From the NCBI GenBank assembly GCA_965214625.1, contig OZ243962.1, positions 2,542,001 to 2,606,000 on the forward strand: a stretch of 64,000 bases of DNA. The letters run 5' to 3'. Shown here piece after piece: positions 1 to 8,091 of this stretch. Origin of the DNA: G965214625 sp965214625 (lineage in GTDB: Bacteria; Pseudomonadota; Gammaproteobacteria; Arenicellales; Poriferihabitantaceae). Made by a program: the position numbers and the translations under genes. The notes under the pieces were generated by a model. The model had not been told where the DNA came from, did not search any database, and worked only from the letters and a program-made list of their open reading frames with translations. Every line of letters starts with the position of its first letter. The stretch's first letter is position 1.

Positions 1-42
1 GGTGGTATTGCCGGGTAAATTGCCGATGAATAGCTTTTTCAA
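1..42 (-). CDS. RRM-type RNA-binding protein, N-terminal fragment
   Basis: Only the first 14 codons lie in the window; the gene runs off the left edge. Read on the minus strand, the peptide is LKKLFIGNLPGNTT with TTG as the first codon. This is the first beta strand and RNP2 motif (LFIGNL) typical of bacterial single-RRM RNA-binding proteins. A GGGAG sequence at 47-51 sits five bases upstream of the TTG and supports this start. It lies downstream of the cold-shock gene on the same strand, behind a terminator-like hairpin, so it probably has separate or read-through expression. The family assignment rests on very few residues. Confidence 0.6.
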   Translation of the reverse strand, partial: MKKLFIGNLPGNTT

Positions 43-94
43 TGTCGCTCCCGTCAGCACCAGGGCTGACTGTGTCAGGTTGGTTGGTCGGAAA

Positions 95-121
95 GGCGCC
101 CGGGCATGATGCCGGGGCGCC
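95..121 (-). terminator. Terminator-like hairpin after the cold-shock gene
   Basis: The arms GGCGCCC (95-101) and GGGGCGCC (114-121) pair over seven bases. One mismatch follows, then three more pairs (GGC/GCC) around a five-base loop. On the minus strand the stem is followed by TTTCC, a weak U-tract. It sits 27 bases past the cold-shock stop codon and before the RRM gene, so it is likely a partial terminator or a 3' end stabiliser. Confidence 0.6.
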
Positions 122-147
122 AACAAACTACAGTCGCGTGTGATTGC

Positions 148-348
148 CTATGTGGTGACACCGACCGCTTGCAGTCCTTTCGGTCCCTGTTCAATGCTGA
201 ACGTTACTTTTTGTCCTTCTTTGAGGGTTTTGAATCCGGTTCCTGTAATCGCCCGAAAATGAACGAAAACATCTTCACCGCCATTTTCCTGGGATATAAA
301 CCCGAAACCTTTGGTTTCATTAAACCACTTTACCGTACCTGTTGCCAT
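148..348 (-). CDS. Cold-shock domain protein (CspA family)
   Basis: Encodes 66 residues, the usual length for a single cold-shock domain. The protein is an OB-fold RNA/ssDNA chaperone of the cytoplasm. Both nucleic-acid binding motifs are present: RNP1 KGFGFI (residues 13-18) and RNP2 DVFVHF (26-31). The start ATG is preceded by AGGTAAAG. A long untranslated stretch lies upstream, as is common for cold-shock genes whose leader RNA controls translation, but I could not identify a specific leader element. A hairpin follows the stop codon and an RRM protein gene lies next on the same strand. Which cold-shock paralog this is cannot be told from sequence alone. Confidence 0.95.
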   Translation of the reverse strand: MATGTVKWFNETKGFGFISQENGGEDVFVHFRAITGTGFKTLKEGQKVTFSIEQGPKGLQAVGVTT

Positions 349-867
349 ATAACTTTACCTAAAAAATTGAAAACGAATCATGCGTACAGGTAGTGGGACG
401 GAAAATCGGGGAAAATTTTATGAAAACAGTACCAGAAATGCCTACACAGAATCTGTAGCACCGCCGAGTATAGTGGCAAAGAAAAAAAATAGATACCATG
501 CAGTGTGCAATGAGCGTGTTTTTTTTGATCTGGAGTACGTTTGGTGATCGGTGTGCCATATTCTTGATGTGACCGAGGTCAATCAAAGGCTCTGTACGGT
601 CGTGATTGTGGCGGGCTGCAAGGCGATCTTCCGTTTTCACCGTATCGGTGAAATTTGATGGACGATACGGTACGATAGCCTTGTAAGCTCAATCTTGCAG
701 ACTTGGATGTTGTTATTGCCTGTTGAAGATCAGGCGGGTTTGCCATGCAAATCTGGCGGATTGGCTCCCGTCACGATGTAATGGCCGACGTGACAGGAAG
801 GGGTTAGCCAAAGTGGTGTCAATCTGTCATTGCCCGATGTCTCTTTAAATGCTCCGGAATCTTTGAT
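349..867. other. Divergent intergenic region between csp and the TauD gene
   Basis: 519 bases without a convincing gene. It must hold the csp promoter and leader (minus strand) and the promoter for the TauD-led operon (plus strand). A 93-codon minus-strand reading frame here (359-640) has low-complexity, non-protein-like composition and was not accepted. The only clear structure is the inverted repeat at 639-671. Confidence 0.6.
639..671. promoter_or_regulatory. Inverted repeat, possible operator
   Basis: Perfect 9-bp arms ACCGTATCG (639-647) and CGATACGGT (663-671) are separated by 15 bases. It lies about 200 bases upstream of the TauD start. It could be a dimeric regulator site or a stem-loop; there is no T-run on either side, so a terminator is unlikely. 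Confidence 0.4.
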
Positions 868-1737
868 ATGTCAGAAGATGCAAAATTCGACCTAGAAATT
901 GCTCCTGTGACCCCTTCGATCGGTGCTGATATCGGAGGGATCGATCTCAATGTCCTGTCCGAACCGCAGTTCAATCGGGTTCATCAGGCCCTGTTGAGAT
1001 GGAAAGTCTTGTTTTTCAGAAACCAGCGACTGGATCACGATCAGTTGTGCGCATTCAGCCGACGATTTGGTGACTTGATGACATTGCCCTATATTCGGCC
1101 TGTTGAGGGTTATCCACATGTGATTGCGGTACGCAAGGAAGCGGATGAAACCGAGATGGGCGTATTCGGCGGTGAATGGCATTCCGACTTCAGTTTTCTG
1201 ACACATCCACCGAAGCTGTCGGTTCTTTATGCCAAGGAGGTTCCGGTGGTCGGGGGAGACACCCTGTGGGCGAATATGAGTGAGGCGTATCGACGGCTGC
1301 CGAACGAGAAAAAACAGTGGTTGACGACACAGTCGGTTGTTCATACCGGGGCACCTTATGGCGTGATCAATGCGCCGGCCGTGGATGAACAGTTTACCGG
1401 TTCCATCAAGATTGCCCGCAACAATCCAGAAGCGGATCAGGAAATTTTGCATCCGGCGGTGTGCACCCATCCTGAAACGGGTGAGAAGACGTTGTTTGTC
1501 AGTCCAACCTATACCACCCGATTCGCGACACGGTCGAAACAGGAAAGTATCCGCGAGCTGACGGCGCTGTTTGCACATTGCACCCGGCCTGAATTCGTTT
1601 GCCGGTACAAGTGGGCCGCCGGTACGCTTGCCGTATGGGACAACCGTTGCACCATGCACTATGCCGTGAATGATTATGACGGTCACCGCAGGTTGTTATA
1701 CCGGACCACTGTTCAAGGTGAACGACCGGTGCGCTGA
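868..1737 (+). CDS. TauD/TfdA-family Fe(II)/2-oxoglutarate dioxygenase
   Basis: A 289-residue cytoplasmic dioxygenase of the TauD/TfdA family, normal length for the family. These enzymes hydroxylate a substrate (for example taurine or 2,4-D) with O2 and 2-oxoglutarate, often releasing sulfite or another leaving group. The iron facial triad is visible as His105-x-Asp107 (motif WHSD) and distal His264. Arg279, fifteen residues later, would hold 2-oxoglutarate, the same spacing as in TauD. It heads a plus-strand cluster with an EamA transporter, a GMC dehydrogenase and its small subunit. The substrate is unknown; a second, different TauD-like gene lies at 41809-42672. The family is secure, taurine specificity is not claimed. 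Confidence 0.9.
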   Translation: MSEDAKFDLEIAPVTPSIGADIGGIDLNVLSEPQFNRVHQALLRWKVLFFRNQRLDHDQLCAFSRRFGDLMTLPYIRPVEGYPHVIAVRKEADETEMGVFGGEWHSDFSFLTHPPKLSVLYAKEVPVVGGDTLWANMSEAYRRLPNEKKQWLTTQSVVHTGAPYGVINAPAVDEQFTGSIKIARNNPEADQEILHPAVCTHPETGEKTLFVSPTYTTRFATRSKQESIRELTALFAHCTRPEFVCRYKWAAGTLAVWDNRCTMHYAVNDYDGHRRLLYRTTVQGERPVR

Positions 1738-1782
1738 TACAGTCCGATCCGCTTTATTCGACAAGGTCATCCTTCAGCCATC

Positions 1783-2694
1783 GTGCAGTTTTCAATGGGA
1801 GCCCATTCGCCAGCGGTCCGTGCCTATGTCTTTTTGACCGGCACATCGCTGTGCTGGGGAATCAATGCCGTGCTTGCACAGATGGCGGTGGACGAAGTCT
1901 CACCGATGCTGTTGGTGAATCTGCGCTGGGTGGGGACGCTCGGCCTGTTATTGGCTGTTTCCTTGAAATCGACCTGCAGGGACTGGCCGATATTGAAGGA
2001 AAATCTGCGTCTACTGTGTCTGATGGGCGCACTGGGTTTCACGGTCTTTAACGCCTTGTTTTATCTGGCCGCGCATACCACGACAGCGCTCAATATCGGC
2101 ATCATCCAGGGAGCGACCCCGATGTTCATTCTGCTGGGGGCGCTGCTCGCGTATCGGACCAAGATCAGCCGCCGCCAGATAGCGGGAATCCTGGTGACCA
2201 TGGTTGGGGTCTGTCTGGTGGTTTCATTGGGGGAGTGGCAACGGCTATTGTCGTTGAGATTTCAACAAGGTGACCTGCTGATGATCATTGCCTGCCTGTT
2301 TCATGCGGGCTATACGGTCGCGGTCCGCCAGATGCCGAAAGTCTCTCCCCTGTCGGTATTCACGGTGCTTGCCGCGGCGGCCTTTGTGACATCCCTTCCC
2401 CTTGGCCTGATGGAGTATGCCCAGGGCAACATGCAATGGCCGACCGTAAAGGGAAGCGGGGTGGTCCTTCTGGTCATTTTGTTGCCGTCTTTCCTGGCGC
2501 AACTGTTCTATATTCGGGGCATCGCGTTGATCGGACCGGGACGTTCCGGGATTTTTGTTAATTTGATCCCCGTTTTCGCCGCCTTTTTTGCCATTGTTTT
2601 TCTCCAAGAGACATTGGAAATGTATCATGTCTTTGCCCTGTTGCTGGTTTTGGGCGGTATCGGATTGTCCGAGTTTCGCAAGACGGAAAAATGA
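1783..2694 (+). CDS. DMT-superfamily (EamA) transporter
   Basis: A 303-residue membrane protein with about ten hydrophobic segments arranged as two EamA repeats, the normal layout of drug/metabolite transporters of the inner membrane. The first repeat starts with a GTSLCWGINAV-type helix; the second repeat starts near residue 160. The reading frame opens at a GTG (1783); an in-frame ATG four codons later is an alternative. It follows the TauD gene by 45 bases and precedes the GMC dehydrogenase, so it probably moves the substrate or product of these enzymes. Direction and substrate cannot be inferred. Three other EamA-type genes occur in the window. Confidence 0.88.
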   Translation: MQFSMGAHSPAVRAYVFLTGTSLCWGINAVLAQMAVDEVSPMLLVNLRWVGTLGLLLAVSLKSTCRDWPILKENLRLLCLMGALGFTVFNALFYLAAHTTTALNIGIIQGATPMFILLGALLAYRTKISRRQIAGILVTMVGVCLVVSLGEWQRLLSLRFQQGDLLMIIACLFHAGYTVAVRQMPKVSPLSVFTVLAAAAFVTSLPLGLMEYAQGNMQWPTVKGSGVVLLVILLPSFLAQLFYIRGIALIGPGRSGIFVNLIPVFAAFFAIVFLQETLEMYHVFALLLVLGGIGLSEFRKTEK

Positions 2695-2815
2695 AACCCT
2701 GTTCGGCAAGGATACCACGGTCAGAACATGGAACCTGACACGGGTCGACGGTTGTCTTTCTGTATGGGGTGTGATTCGACTATACTTTTCCACTCGCGGA
2801 CAATCAGATGAGAGA

Positions 2816-4429
2816 ATGAAGACAGTGCACAAAACAGACGTGCTGGTGATTGGTGCCGGCCTGTCAGGGGCGATTGCCACCTTGCGGCTTGCACAGGCCG
2901 GCGTCCGGGTCGTGTGTGTCGAACAGGGCAGTTGGCAGGACCCGTCCGGCTATCCGGGTGACAAGGCGGAATTTGAACTGGCCGCCAGTGGGCAGTGGAA
3001 CCCGAATCCCAATTTGCGCCAGTTGCCGGGGGACTATCCGATTGCCGATGACACGACACAGATCAAGCCGATGCTGTTTAATGGTGTCGGTGGCAGCACG
3101 ATCTTGTTCAGTGCACACTGGATGCGTTTTCTGCCTTCGGATTTTCGGGTCAGAACACTCGATGGGGTTGCCGATGACTGGCCGATTGACTACTACGACC
3201 TGGCTCCTTTTTATGATCGCGTGGAACAGGATATCGGTGTTGCCGGGATTGCCGGGGATCCGGCCTACCCGGACAAGCCGGAATATCCGATGCCACCGTT
3301 ACCGATCGGGATGTGGGGTGAACGGGTGGCTGACGCGCATGACCGGTTGGGATGGCACTGGTGGCCCGGTTCGAATGCGATCAATTCCATGCCCTACCGG
3401 GGGCGCCGTGTTTGCGTACAGCGGTCCACCTGTCGGGCAGGTTGCAATGAAGGGGCCAAAGGCAGTGTGGACAGGACCCATTGGCCGGAGGCGTTGCAAC
3501 GGGGCGCGCAATTGATCACCGAAGCCCGGGTACAGCGGGTGCTTGTCAATGCCAGAGGACTGGCGACCGGTGCGCTGTATGTCGATGCAAGGGGAATGGA
3601 ACATCAAATCAGTGCGGAGGTTGTCATCATGGCGGCGCATGCGATCGGAACGCCCCGCCTGTTGCTGCATTCCACGGGACCAGGTTTTGCCGACGGACTT
3701 GCCAATTCATCGGGATTGGTGGGACACAACTTGATGATGCATCCCCTTTGCCGGGTGGTTGGCTATTTCGATCAGCCAATGATCAGCTGGCAAGGTCATT
3801 GGGGACAGAGCCTCTATTCACTGGAATTCGCTGAAACGGATCCTCGACGTGACTTTGTTCGCGGTGCGAAATGGAATCTGGTTCCCACAGGTGGCCCCTT
3901 GCTTGCAGCACTCTATCCCACGGATCAGGCACCGGACTGGGGGGCTGCGATCCATCAGCGTGTCAGCAAGTGGCTCGGCAGATCAGCCATCTGGGGTATG
4001 ACGGCAGAGGATTTGCCGTACAGGCACAATCGGGTTACCCTGGACCCTGATCGGGTTGATGCGCATCATATCCCGGTGCCCCGACTGCATTACCGGGTGG
4101 ATGACAACTCAAGACGCATGCTGTCTTTCATGCAGCATCGTGCGGTCGAGTCGTTTGAGGCATCGGGAGCGTATGAGACGGATATTCAAAGTCTCGCCAC
4201 CGATACCGGATGGCATGCACTGGGCACATGCAGGATGGGCAACGATCCCGACACTTCGGTCGTGAACCGTTGGAATCGAAGCCATGATATCGCGAATCTC
4301 TATGTTGTCGATGGCAGTTGCTTTGTGACCAGCTCTTCCGTCAATCCCGCCGCGACCATCGCGGCTTTGGCACTACGCGCGACCGAGCATCTGATTGAGA
4401 AACGCAGCCACCAGAAAATACCATTATGA
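2816..4429 (+). CDS. GMC-family FAD-dependent oxidoreductase (large subunit)
   Basis: A 537-residue flavoprotein of the glucose-methanol-choline family. The FAD-binding dinucleotide motif GAGLSG lies at residues 13-18, and a second flavin contact is the GVGGST motif near residue 80. The C-terminal catalytic block is present: WHALGTCRMG with the active-site His, then SSSVNPAATI with the partner Asn. I place the start at ATG 2816, where the flavin motif follows immediately; the open frame continues 76 codons upstream into the transporter gene but that extension has no family character. The stop overlaps the ATG of the next gene by four bases. Members with such a small partner subunit are often membrane-linked alcohol, sugar or sugar-acid dehydrogenases. 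Substrate unknown. Confidence 0.9.
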   Translation: MKTVHKTDVLVIGAGLSGAIATLRLAQAGVRVVCVEQGSWQDPSGYPGDKAEFELAASGQWNPNPNLRQLPGDYPIADDTTQIKPMLFNGVGGSTILFSAHWMRFLPSDFRVRTLDGVADDWPIDYYDLAPFYDRVEQDIGVAGIAGDPAYPDKPEYPMPPLPIGMWGERVADAHDRLGWHWWPGSNAINSMPYRGRRVCVQRSTCRAGCNEGAKGSVDRTHWPEALQRGAQLITEARVQRVLVNARGLATGALYVDARGMEHQISAEVVIMAAHAIGTPRLLLHSTGPGFADGLANSSGLVGHNLMMHPLCRVVGYFDQPMISWQGHWGQSLYSLEFAETDPRRDFVRGAKWNLVPTGGPLLAALYPTDQAPDWGAAIHQRVSKWLGRSAIWGMTAEDLPYRHNRVTLDPDRVDAHHIPVPRLHYRVDDNSRRMLSFMQHRAVESFEASGAYETDIQSLATDTGWHALGTCRMGNDPDTSVVNRWNRSHDIANLYVVDGSCFVTSSSVNPAATIAALALRATEHLIEKRSHQKIPL

Positions 4430-4839
4430 GTCTTTCTGACCGCCATAGAATCGTTTTCAGGCAGTTGAGCGCGCTGTTCCTGCCGCCATGGGAAAACATG
4501 CCGGATGCTTCCTTGCTGGAGATCGAATCGAGACAACTGGACCAGGTCCTCGCCGTGAGGCCTGAACTGCTCGATTCTTTTACCCGGTTGCTGGATGATC
4601 TGCATGAACCGGTAGATGCGCAGCAAATCAACGCCCTGCTAAGCCATTCGGTTGCTGATTTTAATCTGCTCAAGTTGATTGTCTGTGGTGCCTATTATCT
4701 GCACCCGCAGGTCAAGGCAGCACTGAGTTACAGCGGCCAGCAGGCGTTGACGCTGTCACGGGGTGGATTTGGCGGCGAAGAGGGGGTCATGAAATTGATG
4801 CAACAATCGAAACGCTTTCGCGAGGCGAGAAACGGATGA
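4426..4839 (+). CDS. Small subunit paired with GMC oxidoreductase (gluconate 2-dehydrogenase subunit 3-like)
   Basis: A 137-residue helical protein translated by ATGA overlap from the GMC gene. The C-terminal pattern around AYYLHPQVKAALSYSG resembles the small subunit 3 family that accompanies GMC dehydrogenases such as gluconate 2-dehydrogenase. That family often carries a Tat or Sec signal and chaperones the flavoprotein outward; here I see no obvious signal peptide, so the complex may stay in the cytoplasm. The pairing with the large subunit is clear from translational coupling; the family name is by resemblance only. Confidence 0.7.
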   Translation: MSLSDRHRIVFRQLSALFLPPWENMPDASLLEIESRQLDQVLAVRPELLDSFTRLLDDLHEPVDAQQINALLSHSVADFNLLKLIVCGAYYLHPQVKAALSYSGQQALTLSRGGFGGEEGVMKLMQQSKRFREARNG

Positions 4840-4949
4840 ACAACACTGACCGGCCATAGGGAAGGGTTGGTGGTCAATGTTCGGTGGTGAGTGAAACAAG
4901 ACGGGATGTCAGCCGACAGTGACCGATTCCCCCTGGGATTCGTGTTCTG

Positions 4950-5546
4950 TTACACAGTGGCCACTCCGATCATGCTATCGCGTGTAATCAGTGCTGTTAG
5001 CCTTGATTCAATCCATTTTTTACTGTAAGCAGGTTGTTTGGGCATAACCAGGTAGCGTCGCTCGGCGGTTGAATCGTGTACCTTGATGGCGACGTCCAAT
5101 GGAATCCGGGTGCCGAACTCCTGTAACACTTGGCGAGGTTCATAGACCATTCTGGCACGATATTCTCTGGATTTGTACCACGCCGGAGGTCGTCCGAGCA
5201 AGGCCCTGGGATAGCAGGAGCACAGGGTGCAGACCACGACATGGTGGCAGTGGTCCGTGTTTTCTAATACCTGTAATTCGCTGCTACCGGGATCAAGGCC
5301 AAGCGCCGCAACTGCTGAATTCGCATCAGTCAGCAATGATTGCCTGTACAGTTGGTCGGACCATGCCTTGGCAATGACCTGGGCACCATGCGTTTGCGGT
5401 TGTATCATCTCGATGGATTCAATCATCTGGTGGAGTTCCTTTTCGCTGTAGAGACCTTTCTCAATCAACAGTTCGTTCAGTGCCACCCCCAGATACTGGT
5501 GATCGGTCAACGGTGACAAATGGTCGGAGTCAGGAGGATGGGACAT
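4950..5546 (-). CDS. Cobalt-type nitrile hydratase alpha / thiocyanate hydrolase gamma subunit
   Basis: 198 residues from ATG 5546 (a TTG two codons earlier is possible). The metal claw motif is Cys106-Thr-Leu-Cys109-Ser-Cys111, the version associated with non-corrin cobalt. In this family Cys109 and Cys111 become sulfinate and sulfenate. The following PPAWYKSREYRARMVYEPR block is typical of the alpha-subunit fold. The gene is the last of three minus-strand genes; the two upstream genes match the N- and C-terminal halves of the nitrile hydratase beta subunit. This split and this gene order are known for thiocyanate hydrolase (beta, alpha, gamma) and for some three-subunit nitrile hydratases such as the toyocamycin enzyme. 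The enzyme would hydrate a nitrile or thiocyanate. No activator/cobalt chaperone gene of the usual kind is visible nearby. Confidence 0.88.
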   Translation of the reverse strand: MSHPPDSDHLSPLTDHQYLGVALNELLIEKGLYSEKELHQMIESIEMIQPQTHGAQVIAKAWSDQLYRQSLLTDANSAVAALGLDPGSSELQVLENTDHCHHVVVCTLCSCYPRALLGRPPAWYKSREYRARMVYEPRQVLQEFGTRIPLDVAIKVHDSTAERRYLVMPKQPAYSKKWIESRLTALITRDSMIGVATV

Positions 5547-5557
5547 GAACAATCGGG

Positions 5558-5836
5558 TCAGGCTGGCTTGAGCCAGTGTTCGTGAATATCGATTTCAATC
5601 GAGTCGATATCCGGCTGGTAGTGATGCCATAGCCGGGTTTGATCGAGGCAAATCCGATAGACGGGTACCGAAGCGGTCCGTTTTCGGTCGACACTGATTT
5701 CTTCAGGTAACGGGGCTGCGGGACAGATGGCGGTGACAACGCCGCAGTGGCCTTTCGCATAATCAGGGACCCGATGATGTCGCGATTCATCCCTGTCGTC
5801 AATCAACACGGTTTGCCCTATCTGATACCGGGGCAT
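5558..5836 (-). CDS. Nitrile hydratase beta C-terminal-half protein (thiocyanate hydrolase alpha-like)
   Basis: A 92-residue protein consisting only of the SH3-like beta-barrel domain that forms the C-terminal half of nitrile hydratase beta subunits. The block HHRVPDYAKGHCGVV matches the conserved HxRxPxYxxGxxGVV region carrying an arginine that contacts the oxidised cysteines. The start ATG shares its A with the upstream stop codon (TAATG), preceded by a strong GGAGAGGGAGG ribosome site. Translational coupling with the upstream gene fits a 1:1 heteromeric complex. The C-terminus (DIHEHWLKPA) keeps the usual EPWLxxA-like ending. Whether the complex acts on thiocyanate, a nitrile or cyanide-derived compound is open. 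Confidence 0.85.
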   Translation of the reverse strand: MPRYQIGQTVLIDDRDESRHHRVPDYAKGHCGVVTAICPAAPLPEEISVDRKRTASVPVYRICLDQTRLWHHYQPDIDSIEIDIHEHWLKPA

Positions 5837-6159
5837 TATCCCTCCCTCTCCTTCAGTGATTGTACCTTTTGTTTGATTTCCTCCTCGGTCACCAATTCTT
5901 GTGCAACCACGATCCGGGTGAGCGCGACTGTCCATCGTTCGTAGTAGCTCAATCGGTGATAGTCCTGGGGGTCAAGGAGTTCAATGCCGACCCTGAGCTG
6001 GGCCCAGTCAGTGATCACCCCCTTTACCCGGAGCAGATTGACCATGGCATCAATACGCTGCTCCCAGAAAGTCACCTCGTCTTCGTTCATGTCGAGGCTT
6101 GTTGCCGGATGGCCGCCAAGATCATGGGGTCGGGTGGGGGACTTGTCGGTTGATTTCAT
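5836..6159 (-). CDS. Nitrile hydratase beta N-terminal-half protein (thiocyanate hydrolase beta-like)
   Basis: About 107 residues from ATG 6159. It carries the HDLGG motif near its N-terminus and the RLSYYERWTVAL block that, in nitrile hydratase beta, holds an arginine hydrogen-bonded to the oxidised cysteine ligands. The C-terminal helix (VTEEEIKQKV) ends exactly where an intact beta subunit would continue into its barrel domain, which here is the next gene. A TTG at 6195 would add twelve residues without family similarity. It is the first gene of the three-gene set and is divergent from the 2-hydroxyacid dehydrogenase, only 66 bases away, so the promoters overlap. Confidence 0.83.
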   Translation of the reverse strand: MKSTDKSPTRPHDLGGHPATSLDMNEDEVTFWEQRIDAMVNLLRVKGVITDWAQLRVGIELLDPQDYHRLSYYERWTVALTRIVVAQELVTEEEIKQKVQSLKEREG

Positions 6160-6225
6160 GCGATGATTATGCCCTAGGTATTGACAAGGTAACAATCCGT
6201 GACCTTATCTGATGAGGCATCTGCA

Positions 6226-7218
6226 ATGAAACACAAGCCAGTTATCGGGATTACCCATCTGATCAAGCCGCCGTTTACACCGGAGTTGGCGGCGTGGAAC
6301 AATGACATTGACATTGTGTATTTTGATTCCCCGGACGAATCGGCGTTTGAAGCATCGGCCCTGCGTCGGTTGGATGCTTTTTTGGTCTGGACACCCCGAA
6401 TATCACAACAGACCGTAGCGCAATTGGTCAATTGCAAGATCGTGGTGCGCTATGGAGTCGGTTACGACAAGATAGACCGTCTAGCGCTGGCCCGGGCGGG
6501 TATCGCGTTTTCCAATAATCCTGAATATGGTCCTGAAGATGTCGCAGACACCGCCCTGTCCATGATCCTGGTGCTGCAGCGACGTGTTCTTGAGCATGAT
6601 ATCCGGTGTCGTGGATATGTCGATTCATGGCAGGAACATCACCTGTCCCCGCTATTGCCGGCAAGACACAGTACCGTGGGGGTGGTGGGAGTCGGGCGAA
6701 TCGGCATCAGCGTGATCAATCGGTTAAAACCGTTCGGTTTTCATCTGCTCGGCTATGATCCGTATATTTCCAATGGGCTGGCGAGGGCGGTGGGAGTGGA
6801 GCGCGTGTCCCGGTTGGAAGAATTGTTTGCCCGTTCCAATGTGGTGACGCTGCATTGTCCGCTCACCGAGGAGACGCAAGGCATGGTCAGTTCCGAATTG
6901 GTGAATCAGTCAAAGCCGGGCCTGATTGTCGTCAACACCGCCAGGGGGGCGCTGATCGAAACACTCGATGTGCTAGAATCGGGTTTGAAATCCCGACAGA
7001 TTGGCGCAGTCGGCCTGGATGTGCTGCCTGACGAACCCCCGCAAGCACATCCGTTGATCGAGGCCTGGCGCGCGTCAGCAGACTGGCTTGTTGGCCGTTT
7101 GGTGATCACGCCACATAACGCATTTTATTCGGATCATGCATTTTATGAATGTCGTTATCAGGCTGCCGAGACAGCCCGGCTGTTTTTAAGACAGAACAGG
7201 CATCGCAATGCGATTTGA
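6226..7218 (+). CDS. D-isomer-specific 2-hydroxyacid dehydrogenase (CtBP-like)
   Basis: About 330 residues from ATG 6226, preceded by GATGAGG; a GTG at 6199 would add nine residues. The NAD-binding motif GVGRIG lies about two fifths of the way along. The catalytic set is visible: Arg in NTARGAL, Glu in LPDEPP and His in ITPHNAFYSD. The overall pattern (RYGVGYDKID, NNPEYGPEDVADTALSM) is that of the C-terminal-binding-protein branch of the family. It would reduce a 2-oxoacid or oxidise a D-2-hydroxyacid in the cytoplasm. It is divergent from the nitrile hydratase/thiocyanate hydrolase genes and is followed by an anion exporter gene. Confidence 0.88.
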   Translation: MKHKPVIGITHLIKPPFTPELAAWNNDIDIVYFDSPDESAFEASALRRLDAFLVWTPRISQQTVAQLVNCKIVVRYGVGYDKIDRLALARAGIAFSNNPEYGPEDVADTALSMILVLQRRVLEHDIRCRGYVDSWQEHHLSPLLPARHSTVGVVGVGRIGISVINRLKPFGFHLLGYDPYISNGLARAVGVERVSRLEELFARSNVVTLHCPLTEETQGMVSSELVNQSKPGLIVVNTARGALIETLDVLESGLKSRQIGAVGLDVLPDEPPQAHPLIEAWRASADWLVGRLVITPHNAFYSDHAFYECRYQAAETARLFLRQNRHRNAI

Positions 7219-7337
7219 GACGGTGACCGCTGCAGGCCGATGAACACCCTAGTTATCGAAGACCACGGCGCCCGGCATTCGCTTGATCTCATTCGTCCTT
7301 GATGCTTACCTTGCAATCGCTGACATGAAAAGGGCAC

Positions 7338-8063
7338 ATGGACGGTATTGAACTCGGGGTGGTGATGACCTCATCCGTTGCCCTGATCGCGGGGTTGATT
7401 CGGGGCTTCACCGGATTTGGCGGACCCGCTTTCATGCTCGCCATACTCACCGTGTTCTATCCCCCGACGATGATTCTGGGCAAAATTCTGGTGGTGGATC
7501 TGGTGGCCAGCAGCTATCTGTTTTATTCCTGTTATCGGAAAATCGACTGGCGCTCGACGCTGTGGTTGGTTGGACCCACTTTGCTGATGATGCCGATTGG
7601 CCAATGGGCACTCATTACGCTTGATCCGGAGCTGCTTCGCCGAACCATTGCATCCATCATCCTGATTGCCAGTTTGCTGTTGCTCAGTGGCAGACGCTAC
7701 AAAACTGAGCTTGGGAAAGTCGCCCTGGTCATCATCGGCCTGGTCTCTGGCCTGATATTCGGTGGATCCTATATCGCCCTGGTGGTGGTTGCGGCGATAT
7801 TGATGGGTCCTTACAATGAAGCACAGGCGCGGGCATTGATTATCGGTTGGGCGTTTATTGCGGCAGTCTGGTATGGCGTTATTTCAATCACTGCCGGCAC
7901 CACCGGTTATGGTGATGTGCTGATTGCGCTGCCGGGTATGTTATTGTACCTGTTTGGTGTGTGGTTGGGTTCCCGCTGGTTTGACCAATTTGGAAAGCGG
8001 CATTATCGTAACGTGGCACTGGGTACACTGGTCATTTTATCCGGTTTGGCATTGTTGAATTGA
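7338..8063 (+). CDS. TauE/SafE-family membrane transporter
   Basis: A 241-residue integral membrane protein with about seven to eight hydrophobic segments and the GFTGFGGPAFMLAIL motif of the TauE/SafE family near its start. Members export sulfite, sulfoacetate or other organic anions, or import some of them. Length is normal for the family. It sits between the 2-hydroxyacid dehydrogenase and a two-component system, with only 28 bases to the histidine kinase gene, so it may be controlled by or sensed with that pair. A sulfur-anion role would fit the nearby TauD-type enzyme and possible thiocyanate hydrolase but is inference. Confidence 0.85.
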   Translation: MDGIELGVVMTSSVALIAGLIRGFTGFGGPAFMLAILTVFYPPTMILGKILVVDLVASSYLFYSCYRKIDWRSTLWLVGPTLLMMPIGQWALITLDPELLRRTIASIILIASLLLLSGRRYKTELGKVALVIIGLVSGLIFGGSYIALVVVAAILMGPYNEAQARALIIGWAFIAAVWYGVISITAGTTGYGDVLIALPGMLLYLFGVWLGSRWFDQFGKRHYRNVALGTLVILSGLALLN

Positions 8064-8091
8064 CGACAGGCGGATATATTGCGTTACAGAA

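Noticed and set aside
359..640. 93-codon minus-strand frame in the csp leader
   Set aside because: Low complexity, Cys/His-rich, no ribosome site; more likely part of the csp leader.
892..1686. 264-codon open frame on the minus strand
   Set aside because: It lies wholly antisense to the TauD-type gene; the sequence is rich in Arg/His/Cys without domain character.
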